DNA of 64,000 bases from Prauserella endophytica (GTDB taxonomy: Bacteria > Actinomycetota > Actinomycetes > Mycobacteriales > Pseudonocardiaceae), in NCBI RefSeq assembly GCF_005146945.1, contig NZ_SWMS01000010.1, forward strand, positions 62,001 to 126,000. The letters are read 5' to 3'. The translations under genes and the position numbers were made by a program. The notes under the pieces are model-generated. The model was not told the origin of the DNA and did no database searches. It saw nothing but the letters and a program-made list of their open reading frames with translations. Positions 27,913-37,134 of this stretch are shown here, one piece after another (position 1 is the stretch's first letter; the number at the start of each line of letters is the position of its first letter).

Positions 27913-29360
27913 GCCGCACTGTGAACGAGAAAGAACCCACCATGACTCAAACCCCCACGGCGTCGCCGAACACGGCGATCACCGACTTCGGCATCGACAC
28001 CACCACCATGTCGACGTCCGAGGCCGTGCGCGACTACATCTCCCGCCTGCGGGCGGGGCAGCTCGGCTCGCTGCCCGCGTTGCTCGGGCTCGTCGCGCTC
28101 GTCATCGTGTTCGCCTCGTTGTCCGACGTCTTCCTGTCGCTCAACAACCTCGCGAACCTGCTCGCACAGGGCGCCGGGCAGACGATCATCGCGATGGGCA
28201 TCGTGTTCGTGCTGCTGGTCGGCGAGATCGACCTCTCGGCGGGCACGGCGTCCGGTGTCGCGGGCGCGGTGCTCGCGATGCACTTCGCCGAGAACGGGAA
28301 CCTGCTGGGCGGCATGGGCTCCACCGTCTTCATCATGTTCCTGGCCGCACTTGGCCTCGGTGCGGTGCTCGCGGCGCTGCTGCGAATCTGGGCCGGTACC
28401 GCGATGTCGGTGCTGGGCATCGTGATCGCGGCGTCCGGGATGTCGGCCAACCCGTGGATCGAGATGCTGCTGGCGTTGTGCACCGGCACGGCGATCGGCT
28501 GCATCACGGGCTACCTCGTGTCCCGCATCGGCATGCCGTCCTTTGTGGTCACACTCGCGCTTTTCCTTGCGTGGCAAGGCGTCATTCTGCAGTTCATCGG
28601 CGAGGGCGGCGTGATCGGGATCAGCAGCTCGCCGGTGCTGGACAAGGTCGCCAACGGCAACCTGTCCGTGCTCGGCAGCTGGCTGCTGTGCGTGATCGCG
28701 GTCGGCGGGTTCGCTGCGGCGACGCTCGGCAGGCACTTCACCCGGCTGCGGCGCGGGCTCGTCACGCAGCCGACGTCGATCGTGCTGTTCAAGGTCGGCG
28801 GCATCGGGGCGATCGGCATCGCCGCCACCGCGCTGCTGACGGTCAACCGCTCGCCCAACGACAACATCGTGATCACCGGCGTGCCCTACGTGGTGCCGAT
28901 CGTGCTCGGCCTGCTCGTGATCGGCACCTACGTGCTCAACCGGACGCGCTACGGCAGGCACATCTACGCCGTCGGCGGCAACCGCGAGGCGGCGCGCCGT
29001 GCGGGCGTCAACGTCACCAAGATCCGCGCGAGCGTGTTCGTGGTGTGCTCGTCGGTCGCCGCGCTCGGCGCGATCGTCTACTCGTCGAAGGTCGGCTCGG
29101 TGGACCCGCAGGCCGGTGGCCTGAACACCCTGCTGTTCGCCGTCGGCGCGGCCGTGATCGGTGGCGCGTCGCTGTTCGGTGGCCGGGGCCGGGTGTCCGA
29201 CGCGGTGATCGGCGGCACGGTGCTCGCCGTCGTGGCCAACGGCCTTGGCCTGCTGCGCCAGCCCGCGGCCGTCGTTTCGATCGTGACCGGACTGGTGCTG
29301 CTGCTGGCCGCCACCGTCGACGCGCTGTCGCGCCGGCGCGCGGCCTCCGCGACACGATGA
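27909..29360 (+). CDS. ABC sugar importer permease (XylH/RbsC type)
   Basis: 483 residues from a GTG overlapping the upstream stop; an ATG at 27942 is an alternative. It has 10 or more hydrophobic helices. The BPD_transp_2 signature is visible as GIVFVLLVGEIDLSAGTASG and, near the C terminus, YAVGGNREAARRAGVNVTKIR, the coupling segment that contacts the ATPase. It has the long form with an extra central region (about residues 240-320), as in XylH. Confidence 0.9.
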   Translation: MSRTVNEKEPTMTQTPTASPNTAITDFGIDTTTMSTSEAVRDYISRLRAGQLGSLPALLGLVALVIVFASLSDVFLSLNNLANLLAQGAGQTIIAMGIVFVLLVGEIDLSAGTASGVAGAVLAMHFAENGNLLGGMGSTVFIMFLAALGLGAVLAALLRIWAGTAMSVLGIVIAASGMSANPWIEMLLALCTGTAIGCITGYLVSRIGMPSFVVTLALFLAWQGVILQFIGEGGVIGISSSPVLDKVANGNLSVLGSWLLCVIAVGGFAAATLGRHFTRLRRGLVTQPTSIVLFKVGGIGAIGIAATALLTVNRSPNDNIVITGVPYVVPIVLGLLVIGTYVLNRTRYGRHIYAVGGNREAARRAGVNVTKIRASVFVVCSSVAALGAIVYSSKVGSVDPQAGGLNTLLFAVGAAVIGGASLFGGRGRVSDAVIGGTVLAVVANGLGLLRQPAAVVSIVTGLVLLLAATVDALSRRRAASATR

Positions 29361-29385
29361 GTTCGGGTGATGGAACGATAACGTC

Positions 29386-30555
29386 GTGACCAGCACACCC
29401 GTTTCCCGACCAGACGAGGTGCGCCGGTACAACCGATCGAGTCTGCTCCGCCTTCTCCACGTGGGTGGCCCGGTCACCCGGGCCGCCCTGGCGACCGAGC
29501 TCGGGCTGAACCGCAGCACCATCAAGACGCTCGTCGACGGCCTCGCCGAGTCGGGCGTGGTCGAGGAACGGGTGCCCCGGCCGGGCCGTGGCGCGGGCAG
29601 GCCGTCGCTGCTGGTGCTGCCGCAGCCGCAGGCCGCCGTGGTGCTCGCGGTGGACGTCCAGGTGGAGCACGTGGCGATCGCGCTCGTCGGGCTCGGCGGG
29701 CTGATTCTCGGCCGCAACAGCTGGAACCTGCACGGCCGCACCGGGGAGCCTGCCGAGGTGATCACGCACGTCCTGGAGTCGACGGCGTGGCTGGCGGCCG
29801 ACCTCGGCCTGAAGCCGGTCGCGTGCGGCATCTCGGTGCCCGGCGTGGTGCGGCGCTCGGACGGCCTTGTGCACGAGGCCCCGAACCTGCGCTGGTCGGA
29901 GGTCGCGCTCGGGACGCGGATGTCGGCGGGCCTCGGCGTGCCCGTGGTGGTCGGCAACGACGCCGAGCTCGGCGCGCTGGCCGAGCACCTGCGCGGGGCG
30001 GCTCGGGGCGCGTCGGACGCGGTCTTCGTGTCGGCCGACATCGGCGTCGGCGGGGGAGTGATCGCCCAGGGCTCGTCGCTGCGTGGCTCGGGGGGCTACG
30101 TGGGGGAGATCGGCCACATGGTCGTCAACCCCCACGGCCGGTCCTGCTACTGCGGCAACGTGGGGTGCTGGGAGACCGAGGTCGGCGAGGCCGCGTTGCG
30201 GAGGGCGCTCTCGCTGCCGCAGGACAGCCCGCGCGGCACGATCGTCGTCGAGCTGCGTGAGCTGGGACGGGACCCCGCCGTCTCGCTCGCGCGGCTCGGC
30301 GAGTTCGCCGAATGGCTCACACTCGGCCTGGTGAACGTGGTGAACCTGCTGGGCCCCGAGCTGGTGGTGCTCGGGGACCTGTTCACCGCGCTGCCGCCCG
30401 CCGTGCTGGACCGCGTCGGCGAGGAGGTCCGCACGCGCAGCATGGTGAGCCGCGCGGTCGGCGGCGTGCGGATCGAGAAGTCCTCGCTCGGCGCGGACGT
30501 CAAGCTCCTCGGCGCCGCCGAGGCCGCCTTCGAGGGCGTCCTCGACAGCGTCTGA
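29386..30555 (+). CDS. ROK-family transcriptional repressor (XylR type)
   Basis: 389 residues from GTG 29386. An N-terminal winged helix-turn-helix (RAALATELGLNRSTIKTLVDGL, about residues 28-50) is followed by a ROK sugar-binding domain with EIGHMVVNP and the zinc motif CYCGNVGCWE. It closes the sugar ABC operon and probably represses it through the palindrome at 25830, released by the sugar. A 24-bp duplication of its last codons lies at the 3' end (30544-30603). Confidence 0.9.
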   Translation: MTSTPVSRPDEVRRYNRSSLLRLLHVGGPVTRAALATELGLNRSTIKTLVDGLAESGVVEERVPRPGRGAGRPSLLVLPQPQAAVVLAVDVQVEHVAIALVGLGGLILGRNSWNLHGRTGEPAEVITHVLESTAWLAADLGLKPVACGISVPGVVRRSDGLVHEAPNLRWSEVALGTRMSAGLGVPVVVGNDAELGALAEHLRGAARGASDAVFVSADIGVGGGVIAQGSSLRGSGGYVGEIGHMVVNPHGRSCYCGNVGCWETEVGEAALRRALSLPQDSPRGTIVVELRELGRDPAVSLARLGEFAEWLTLGLVNVVNLLGPELVVLGDLFTALPPAVLDRVGEEVRTRSMVSRAVGGVRIEKSSLGADVKLLGAAEAAFEGVLDSV

Positions 30556-30603
30556 GACGGCGGGTGAGACAGCGTCTGAGACGGCGGGTGAGACGGCTGG
30601 TGA
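30544..30603. repeat. 24-bp tandem duplication over the ROK gene stop codon
   Basis: The 24-bp unit beginning GACAGCGTCTGAGACGGCGG occurs twice (30544-30567, 30568-30591) with a partial third copy to 30603. The first copy carries the last codons and TGA of the ROK gene; the second repeats them in frame after the stop. It lies between convergent ROK and PepSY genes. Confidence 0.85.
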
Positions 30604-30607
30604 GGCG

Positions 30608-31987
30608 TCAGGCCCGCACGCGCCGCCGCCAGGCCAGCAGCGCGTCGAGAACCAGGAACGCCACCAGCGAGACGCCCAGGAGCGGAAGGAACCAGCCGAT
30701 GGCGACCGCGGCGGCGCCGAGCAGCACGAGCCCCCACGGCGGCACCTGGCGCCAGGCCCCGCGCGGGAACGGCCTGCCGACGCCGAACGCGGCGTCCCTC
30801 GTGGGCCTGCGCTGCCACCACATGCGGTAGCCGAGCACCACGAGTGTGATCACCGCGACGCACACGACCGCCAGCACCAGCTGGTTCGGCAGCCCGAACA
30901 GCAGGCCCATGTGGGCGTCGATGCCCCAGCGGGCGAACTTGGCCATCAGCGGCCAGTCCTCGAAGCGCACCACCTCGAGCACCTCGCCGGTGGCCGGGTC
31001 GACCGCGGCGGCGTCCTGGGCCGACGGCCAGCTCCGCTCGGTGCGCTGGACGACGTAGACCTCGCCATCGGCCGATGGCGGCCTGATCTCCACCGGATCG
31101 CCGAGACCTTCGTTCCGTGCCGAGGCCAGCACCCGGTCGAACCCGGCGTCGGTGACGGGTGCCGCGCCGTCGTGCGCGTGGCTGCCCGCGCCGTGCTCGG
31201 CGTGCTCGGCGTGCTCCCCGGCCGAGGCCGACACCGACGGCGTCTCCCACGACAGCGCCTCCCTGAGCTTGCCGACGTTCTCCCCGGCGAACTGCGACCA
31301 CGTGAGCCCGGTGGCCGAGAGGAACAGCAGCACAAGCGCCACCCACGTGCCCGTGGCGCCGTGCCAGGACAGCGTGCGCTGCCTGCCTTTCGCCGCGCGG
31401 CCGGGCACGAGCCGCCTGCGGCGCCGCCTGCCCCACCACAGCACCAGCCCGCCGAGCACGACGACCCACAGCCAGCTGGCGGCGAGCTCGCTGTAGATCC
31501 GGCCGGCGTCACCCAGGTGCAGACCACGGTGCAGCTGGTCCAGCCACGCGCGCAGCGGCAGTGCCTGCCCGGAGCCGTAGGTCTCCAGCACGCCCCGGAC
31601 CTCGCCGTCGTGCGGGTTGACGAACACGGTGTGGCGGTAGCTCTCCGCGAGCCCTGGCGTGTCGAAGATCACCTGCGTGGTGTCGGTCGGCGACGGCGAG
31701 GGCCGCACCGAGGCGAGCGTGCTGCCCGGCAGCTCGGCCTTTGCCGCGGCGACCTGCTGGGCCAGCGGCACCGACACAGGCGAGGCCGGGACGTGCAATT
31801 CGTGGTCGTAGACCGCCTGTTCGAGCTGGGGCGCGAAGATGTAGAGCAGGCCCGTCAGCGCTGCGACGAGGATGAATGGGCCGACGAGGATGCCCGCGTA
31901 GAAGTGCAGCCGCAGCAGGAGCGGCCGGAGTGTCCGGCGGTTCGGCGGTTCGGCGCGTGGTGACTCGATCTCGGCCTCGGTCGACAT
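30608..31987 (-). CDS. PepSY-associated transmembrane protein with a His-rich segment
   Basis: 459 residues. Four or more membrane helices flank extracytoplasmic PepSY regions: HFYAGILVGPFILVAALTGL at the N terminus, SWLWVVVLGGLVLW, WVALVLLFLSATGL and later helices. The family (iron-regulated PepSY_TM proteins) is linked to metal or siderophore handling and to reductases. A histidine-rich loop (HAEHAEHGAGSHAHDG, about residue 255) could bind a metal ion. Function inferred from family only. Confidence 0.82.
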   Translation of the reverse strand: MSTEAEIESPRAEPPNRRTLRPLLLRLHFYAGILVGPFILVAALTGLLYIFAPQLEQAVYDHELHVPASPVSVPLAQQVAAAKAELPGSTLASVRPSPSPTDTTQVIFDTPGLAESYRHTVFVNPHDGEVRGVLETYGSGQALPLRAWLDQLHRGLHLGDAGRIYSELAASWLWVVVLGGLVLWWGRRRRRRLVPGRAAKGRQRTLSWHGATGTWVALVLLFLSATGLTWSQFAGENVGKLREALSWETPSVSASAGEHAEHAEHGAGSHAHDGAAPVTDAGFDRVLASARNEGLGDPVEIRPPSADGEVYVVQRTERSWPSAQDAAAVDPATGEVLEVVRFEDWPLMAKFARWGIDAHMGLLFGLPNQLVLAVVCVAVITLVVLGYRMWWQRRPTRDAAFGVGRPFPRGAWRQVPPWGLVLLGAAAVAIGWFLPLLGVSLVAFLVLDALLAWRRRVRA

Positions 31988-32067
31988 GCCTGACAGGTCG
32001 GTGGCCGGGCCGCCGCGGTTCCCGGAACGTCAGGGTGTGGCGCGAGTCACTGTGTCCCGGGTAGCCG

Positions 32068-32103
32068 AACGGGCGGGGACCCTCCTGAGGATCCCCGCCC
32101 GTT
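32068..32103 (-). terminator. Strong hairpin after the small zinc-ribbon gene
   Basis: AACGGGCGGGGA (32068-32079) pairs perfectly over 12 bp with 32092-32103, with a 12-nt loop that can itself pair (CCTC/GAGG). It is 21 bp past the stop of the gene at 32125 on the minus strand. There is no U-run. Confidence 0.7.
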
Positions 32104-32124
32104 CTCGCGGCTGGTGGTGACGGC

Positions 32125-32304
32125 TCAGCGCTGGATGTCGGCTTCCAGCTCCTTGAGCTTGGCTTCGTACTCGCGGCCGTGGTGCCCGCAGAACAGCAGC
32201 TCTCCGCCGCTGGGGAGTACTGCGCGCATCTGTGCGGCTGCTCCACAGCGGTCGCAACGGTCCGCAGCGGTCAGTTCGGGGCGGGTGAGCGTCGGTGAAG
32301 TCAT
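32125..32304 (-). CDS. Small zinc-ribbon protein (DUF7455-like)
   Basis: 59 residues from the ATG at 32304 with a strong ribosome binding site (GGAGGGAG). Core: LTAADRCDRCGAAAQ, then GELLFCGHHGREYE, a CxxC...CxxH zinc site. The C-terminal helix is charged. This compact protein is conserved in actinobacteria, function unknown. Between its start and 32534 (229 bp) I see only leader and promoter sequence. Confidence 0.8.
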   Translation of the reverse strand: MTSPTLTRPELTAADRCDRCGAAAQMRAVLPSGGELLFCGHHGREYEAKLKELEADIQR

Positions 32305-32533
32305 TGGAGTCTCCCTCCGTCCCGGCATCGGCGCGCCGATGCCATCAGTTCAGCCGCGATCACCTCGTCGGGCCGGGTGCCTTTCTCGGTGTTCGCTGCT
32401 TCCACTCTTGCAGACGTTTCGCCGCCCGCAAGTGTTCCCGCGTGTGTGGGAGGTGTGTCACGTCGAATTACCCCGGATGTCCTAGATCCATCCCGGCATT
32501 CAGGAAGCGATCTCCGCTACCACGACGTTTGCC

Positions 32534-33433
32534 ATGGTCAGGCACCATCGTTGCGTGGACGTTGCGGCATCGAAACGGCGGATCGACAGGCTTCCCGCCC
32601 CGATCTTGTTCGTTCTCAGCGGAATTTCCATGTACGTCGGCGCGGCGCTCGCGGTGTGGCTGTTCGATGTGGCATCACCGTCCGGAGTCGCGTGGTTGCG
32701 CTGTCTGGGTGCCGCGGTGATCCTCCTGGCGTGGCGCCGTCCCGGCCGCGCGGCGTGGCGCGGCCGTCCGCTGTTGCTCGCGGGCGCGTTCGGGATCGTG
32801 ACGGCGGGCATGAACGTGGTGTTCTACGAGGCCATCGCCCGCCTGCCGCTCGGCACCGTGGTGGCGCTGGAGTTCGTGGGACCGGTCGTGGTCGCGGCGT
32901 TCGGCTCGCGGGGCCGCCGCGACATCGCGGCCCTGGTGTTCGTCGCGGTCGGCGTGGTGTGCATCGCCGACGTCCAGCTGCGCGGCAGCCCGTCGGGCGT
33001 GGCGTTCGCGCTGGCGGCCGCCGCGGCGTGGGCGGGCTACATCGTGCTCGGCAAGAAGGTCGCGCTCGGCGGGAACGGCATCGACAGCCTCGCGGTGGGC
33101 TTCGCCGTGGCGACCGTGCTGCTCTCGCCGCTGGCGCTCGGCACGGGCGGCGTCTGGGGCGAGCCGGACCTGCTGGTGATGGGCATCGGCGTCGGCCTGC
33201 TCTCCACCGTCGTGCCCTACGTGCTCGACCAGGTGGTGTTGCGCCGGGTCGGGCAGGCCCGGTTCGCGGTGCTGCTGGCGCTACTGCCGGTGACGGCCAC
33301 GGTGACCGGCCTGGTGGTGCTCGGGCAGGTCCCGAGCCTGCTGGAGGCGCTGGGCATCCTCGCCGTCGTCGCGGGTGTGGCCCTGCGCTCCCGCGACCCC
33401 GGGGAGGGCGCGGCGGTGCGCGAGCCGCCGTGA
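32534..33433 (+). CDS. EamA/RhtA-type transporter (DMT superfamily)
   Basis: 299 residues from ATG 32534 (GTG 32555 is an alternative). About ten hydrophobic helices in two EamA repeats: ILFVLSGISMYVGAALAVWL begins the first, and VAFALAAAAAWAGYIVLGKK begins the second. It resembles RhtA-type threonine/homoserine exporters. The ATG of the next gene can overlap its TGA, so export may be coupled to the glutamine-synthetase-like enzyme. Substrate unknown. Confidence 0.85.
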   Translation: MVRHHRCVDVAASKRRIDRLPAPILFVLSGISMYVGAALAVWLFDVASPSGVAWLRCLGAAVILLAWRRPGRAAWRGRPLLLAGAFGIVTAGMNVVFYEAIARLPLGTVVALEFVGPVVVAAFGSRGRRDIAALVFVAVGVVCIADVQLRGSPSGVAFALAAAAAWAGYIVLGKKVALGGNGIDSLAVGFAVATVLLSPLALGTGGVWGEPDLLVMGIGVGLLSTVVPYVLDQVVLRRVGQARFAVLLALLPVTATVTGLVVLGQVPSLLEALGILAVVAGVALRSRDPGEGAAVREPP

Positions 33434-33471
33434 TGCGTGACCGTGAGCGATCTCACTGGCAGGATGAGCCG

Positions 33472-34824
33472 ATGAGCAAGGCGGCATCGGCGGCGGCCAA
33501 GGACCTCGCGCTCGCCGGCGTGCGTGGTGTGCACCTCGCCTGGGCAGACAACAACGGCATCCCCCGGTCGCGGATCGTGCCCATCGGCGGCCTCGCCGAC
33601 GCCGCGGCGCGCGGCGTGGGGGCGACCGCGCTGTTCGCCGTCTTCGACACCCACGACCGCATCACCTACCGCCATCCGGGCCTGAGCACGCCGTCGGGCG
33701 ACATCCGGCTCTTTCCGGTGCTCGAGCGCCTGCGCAGGCTCGCGGGCCAGCCCTCGTTCGCGTGGGCGCCCGCGCGGCAGGTCGCCGCCGACGGCTCGCC
33801 GTGGCCGTACTGCCAGCGTGGCGTGCTCGAACGCGTGGTCGCCGAGGCGGAGGTCAGGGGCTTCGAGCTGCGCGCGGGGTTCGAACTGGAGTTCGCGGTG
33901 GCGCCAGCGGCCAGCTCCGACATCGCCTCAGCGCCCGGCCACACCGGGCCCGCGTACAGCCCGCACGCGCTGGTGGGCATCGACGACTTCGTGGCGGGCC
34001 TGCTCCACGACTTCGACGTCAACGGGCTGCGGATCGGCCAGCTGCACGCCGAGTACGGCCTCGCCCAGCTCGAGCTGAGCCTGGCCGCCACCGACCCGGT
34101 CTCGGCGGCCGACGACCAGCTGCTCGCCCGGCAGACCATCCACGCCGCCGCGCACGCGCACGGGCTGCGGGCGAGCTTCGCGCCGCTCGTCAGCCCCCAG
34201 GCCGCCGGCAACGGCTGGCACCTGCACTCGTCGGTGCGGCGCAGGGCCCGCAACCTCCTCGCGGGGCGGGACCGGCCTGGCCCCGACGGCGCGGCCTACG
34301 TCGCGGGCCTGCTGCGGGACCTGCCCGCACTGACCGCCGTGACAGCTCCCAGCGTGCTGTCCACGGCCCGGCTGCGGCCCGGCTACTTCGCGAGCGCGTT
34401 CACGTTCTGGGGCACGGAGAACCGGGAGGCGCCGTTGCGGTACGTGCCCGGAACGGAGCTGCTGGGCGACGACCACGCCAACGTCGAGTACAAGCCCTGC
34501 GACGCCTCCGCGAACCCGTACCTCGCGCTCGCGGTGGTCTTCGCCGCCGGGCTGGCTGGGATCGAGGAGGGCCTCGAACCGCCCGCGCCGGTGGCCGAGG
34601 ACCCGGGCACGTGGAGCTCAGGGCAGCGGGAAGCACGTGGCGTGCGCAGGCTGCCCGCGTCGCCGGAGGAGCAGGCCGCGGCGCTCGCCGCCTGTCCCCG
34701 CGTGTCTGGAGTGCTGGGAGAGGAGCTGCTCGGCGCGTTCCAGGCGGTGCGTGGGTCCGACGCCGAGTGGGCGGACGGCAAGCCGCTCCACGAGCTCGTC
34801 GGCGCGCACCTGTGGCGGTACTGA
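33472..34824 (+). CDS. Glutamine-synthetase-like enzyme (probable gamma-glutamylation enzyme)
   Basis: 450 residues from ATG 33472 (AGGA 7 bp upstream); an in-frame ATG at 33433 overlapping the EamA stop is possible. GS catalytic-domain landmarks: FELEFAV (metal glutamates), HAEYGLAQLEL, NGWHLHSS (NGxxxHxH), ENREAPLRY, and VEYKPCDASANPYLALA. In the last, the Arg that normally pairs with the glutamate (ExR) is Lys. This resembles actinobacterial GlnA3/GlnA4-type enzymes that ligate glutamate to polyamines or ethanolamine more than true GlnA. An acyl acceptor other than ammonia is likely, unproven. Confidence 0.85.
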   Translation: MSKAASAAAKDLALAGVRGVHLAWADNNGIPRSRIVPIGGLADAAARGVGATALFAVFDTHDRITYRHPGLSTPSGDIRLFPVLERLRRLAGQPSFAWAPARQVAADGSPWPYCQRGVLERVVAEAEVRGFELRAGFELEFAVAPAASSDIASAPGHTGPAYSPHALVGIDDFVAGLLHDFDVNGLRIGQLHAEYGLAQLELSLAATDPVSAADDQLLARQTIHAAAHAHGLRASFAPLVSPQAAGNGWHLHSSVRRRARNLLAGRDRPGPDGAAYVAGLLRDLPALTAVTAPSVLSTARLRPGYFASAFTFWGTENREAPLRYVPGTELLGDDHANVEYKPCDASANPYLALAVVFAAGLAGIEEGLEPPAPVAEDPGTWSSGQREARGVRRLPASPEEQAAALAACPRVSGVLGEELLGAFQAVRGSDAEWADGKPLHELVGAHLWRY

Positions 34825-34828
34825 CGTC

Positions 34829-35632
34829 GTGCGGCTCTCCGACGAGGTGCGCAGCCTGCCGGGCGGCGGACGGGTGGTCACACTGGCCGCAGGGGAACGC
34901 CCGCAGAAGGACGAGCTGTGCGGTGCCTTCGCGGGCCTGGTCGCGCTGCGCGCGGGCGGCGCCGAGGTGACCGACCAGGACGAGGTCGCGCTCGCGGCGG
35001 GCACGGTGCTCACCGAGGGCGCTCCGTCAGGCAGCCTCCCACCCGGGGAGAAGGGCCGCGCCGATTTCCGGCTCGCCCTGCCCCGCACGGCCGACCCCGC
35101 GCGGGCGGGCACGTCCGCGATCGGCGTGGTGCGGGCGATCGAGACGTTGTCCGAGGGAGCGCTCGCGGTCGTGCCCGCGAGTGGCGAGTGGTCGGCGTCC
35201 GTGGTGGCCCGGCTGCTCGACGGCGTGCGCGGGCTGGCGCTCGTCGCCGTCATCGCCAATGTGGACACCGGCGCGTTCGCCGCGCCCGACACGCCGCCGA
35301 GGGCACTGCGCGACTACCTCGACACCGGCCTCGTTCCACTGTGGACGTCGCGCTGGCGGGTCGGCCATTTCGTGCTCGTCGCCGGGGTGCTGTCCGGCGA
35401 GGAGGGCATCCTTGTCTCCATAGTGGACACCTACGAGTCGTTGGGCGACAACGGGGTTCATCTGCAGCCCATTGGCCACGTGGCCGCGGCGCTGCGCCGC
35501 GAGGGCGGCGCGCCCGGCGGGGTGCTGCTCGTCGTGCCCGCCGCCGAGGCGGACGCCGCCCGTGCCGTGGTGACCGGGTCCGGGCTGCGCGCCGAGCTGT
35601 GGGACAACGGCAGCCCCGCGCCCCTCACCTGA
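34829..35632 (+). CDS. Conserved hypothetical, peptidase C39-like fold suspected
   Basis: 267 residues from GTG 34829, 4 bp after the GS-like gene, so cotranscribed. No named family is recognised with certainty. The pattern KDELCGAFAGLVALRA (Cys at about residue 31), then RVGHFVLVAGVL and SIVDTYESLG, has the order Cys-His-Asp seen in C39-like papain-fold proteases and amidases. A hydrolase acting on a gamma-glutamyl product or a peptide would fit the neighbour; that is inference. It overlaps the convergent permease gene by 8 bp. Confidence 0.7.
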   Translation: MRLSDEVRSLPGGGRVVTLAAGERPQKDELCGAFAGLVALRAGGAEVTDQDEVALAAGTVLTEGAPSGSLPPGEKGRADFRLALPRTADPARAGTSAIGVVRAIETLSEGALAVVPASGEWSASVVARLLDGVRGLALVAVIANVDTGAFAAPDTPPRALRDYLDTGLVPLWTSRWRVGHFVLVAGVLSGEEGILVSIVDTYESLGDNGVHLQPIGHVAAALRREGGAPGGVLLVVPAAEADAARAVVTGSGLRAELWDNGSPAPLT

Positions 35633-37091
35633 GCGACTTCTCGCGCTCCTCCGCCCCCAGCCGGGAGTGCCTGCGCCCGTAGAACAGGTAGATCAGCAGG
35701 CCGAGCAGCAGCCACGCGCCGAACCGGATCCACGTCAGCACGTCCAGGTTCAGCATGAGGTAGAAACACGCGAGCGCCGCCACGACCGGCAGCACCGGGG
35801 AGAGCGGCACGCGGAACGGGCGTCGCAGGTCGGGCCTGGTGCGGCGCAGCACGGGCACCGCGATCGCGACGATGATCATCGCCGAGAGCGCGCCGATGCT
35901 GACCATGTCGGCGAGCTCGCTGATCGGGACGAACGCGGCGAGCAGCGCGATCAGCACCGCGCCACCGATCGTCACGCGGTGCGGAGTGCCCCAGCGGGGG
36001 TGCACGGTTCCCAGCGGTTTGGGGAGCAGCCCGTCGCGGCCCATCGCGTAGCCGATCCGGCCGATCGTCACGAGCTCCACCATCATCACCGACGTCAGGC
36101 CCGTGATGGCGCCCAGCGAGATGAGCGCGGCCACCCAGTGCTGGCCCACCGAGCCGAACGCGGCGGCCAGCGGCGCGCCCTCGTCGATGTCGGTGAACGG
36201 CACCATGCCGGTGAGCACGAGCGACACGCCGAGGTAGAGCAGCGCGCACAGCCCGAGTGCGCCGAGGATGCCGACGCGCAGGTCCTTGCCGGGGTTGCGG
36301 GTCTCCTCACCGAGGTTGGCCAGAGCCTCGAACCCGGTGTACGCGAAGAACACGACGGCCGCGGCGGTGAGCATCCCGGCGAGGCCGTACACCGACTGCT
36401 CTAGGCCGAGCGCAGCCTGCACCACCGGCTGGTGCAGCGTGCTCGTGCCCTCCTCGGCGGGTTGCGCGGGCGGGACGAACGGGGTCAGGTTCGCGGCCTT
36501 GACGAAGAAGGCGCCGACGCCGATCACCAGCACGCACACGGCGACCTTGACGAGCACGAGCGCGTTGGTGGCCACGGCCGACTCGCGGATGCCCACGACG
36601 GCGATCACCGTGAGCACCGCGATGATCACCACCGCGCCGAGGTTCACGACGGCGTCCTCGCCGAACAGTTCCTGCGGCAGCCCGAGCAGGTTCGCCAGGT
36701 AGCCGGACCAGCTTCGCGACACCACGGCCGCGCCGAGTGCGAACTCCAGGAGCAGGTCCCAGCCGATGATCCACGCGAACACCTCGCCGAGGGTCGCGAA
36801 CGCGTAAGTGTAGGCACTGCCCGCGGTCGGCACGCTGGATGCCAGCTCGGCGTAGCAGAGCGCGGCGAGGCCCGCGACCACCGCGCCGATCAGGAACGAC
36901 AGCGTCACCGAAGGGCCTGCGTGGGTCTTCGCCTCGACGCCGGCGAGCGTGAAGATACCGGTGCCGATGATGATCCCGACACCGAAGCCGACGAGATCCC
37001 GGCCCTTGAGCCGTCGCTTCAGCTCGCTCGTTTCCTGTCGTTGGAGAACGTCGTCGACGTTCAGCGTCCGGAAAATACCCACCCGCGACAC
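35625..37091 (-). CDS. APC superfamily permease, cationic amino acid transporter type
   Basis: 488 residues with 12-14 hydrophobic segments. The TM1 motif GFGVGIIIGTGIFTLAG, the YAELASSVPTAGSAYTYAF segment and FFAYTGFEALANLGEETRNP are those of CAT/YfnA-type transporters. It probably imports basic or other amino acids, or amines, by proton symport. Convergent with and 8 bp into the C39-like gene; it may supply substrate to the GS-like module, but it is on the opposite strand. Confidence 0.88.
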   Translation of the reverse strand: MSRVGIFRTLNVDDVLQRQETSELKRRLKGRDLVGFGVGIIIGTGIFTLAGVEAKTHAGPSVTLSFLIGAVVAGLAALCYAELASSVPTAGSAYTYAFATLGEVFAWIIGWDLLLEFALGAAVVSRSWSGYLANLLGLPQELFGEDAVVNLGAVVIIAVLTVIAVVGIRESAVATNALVLVKVAVCVLVIGVGAFFVKAANLTPFVPPAQPAEEGTSTLHQPVVQAALGLEQSVYGLAGMLTAAAVVFFAYTGFEALANLGEETRNPGKDLRVGILGALGLCALLYLGVSLVLTGMVPFTDIDEGAPLAAAFGSVGQHWVAALISLGAITGLTSVMMVELVTIGRIGYAMGRDGLLPKPLGTVHPRWGTPHRVTIGGAVLIALLAAFVPISELADMVSIGALSAMIIVAIAVPVLRRTRPDLRRPFRVPLSPVLPVVAALACFYLMLNLDVLTWIRFGAWLLLGLLIYLFYGRRHSRLGAEEREKSLR

Positions 37092-37134
37092 GGTAATTCA
37101 CGCCGAAGACCGACGCTCGGCAACGTGGTCCCGC

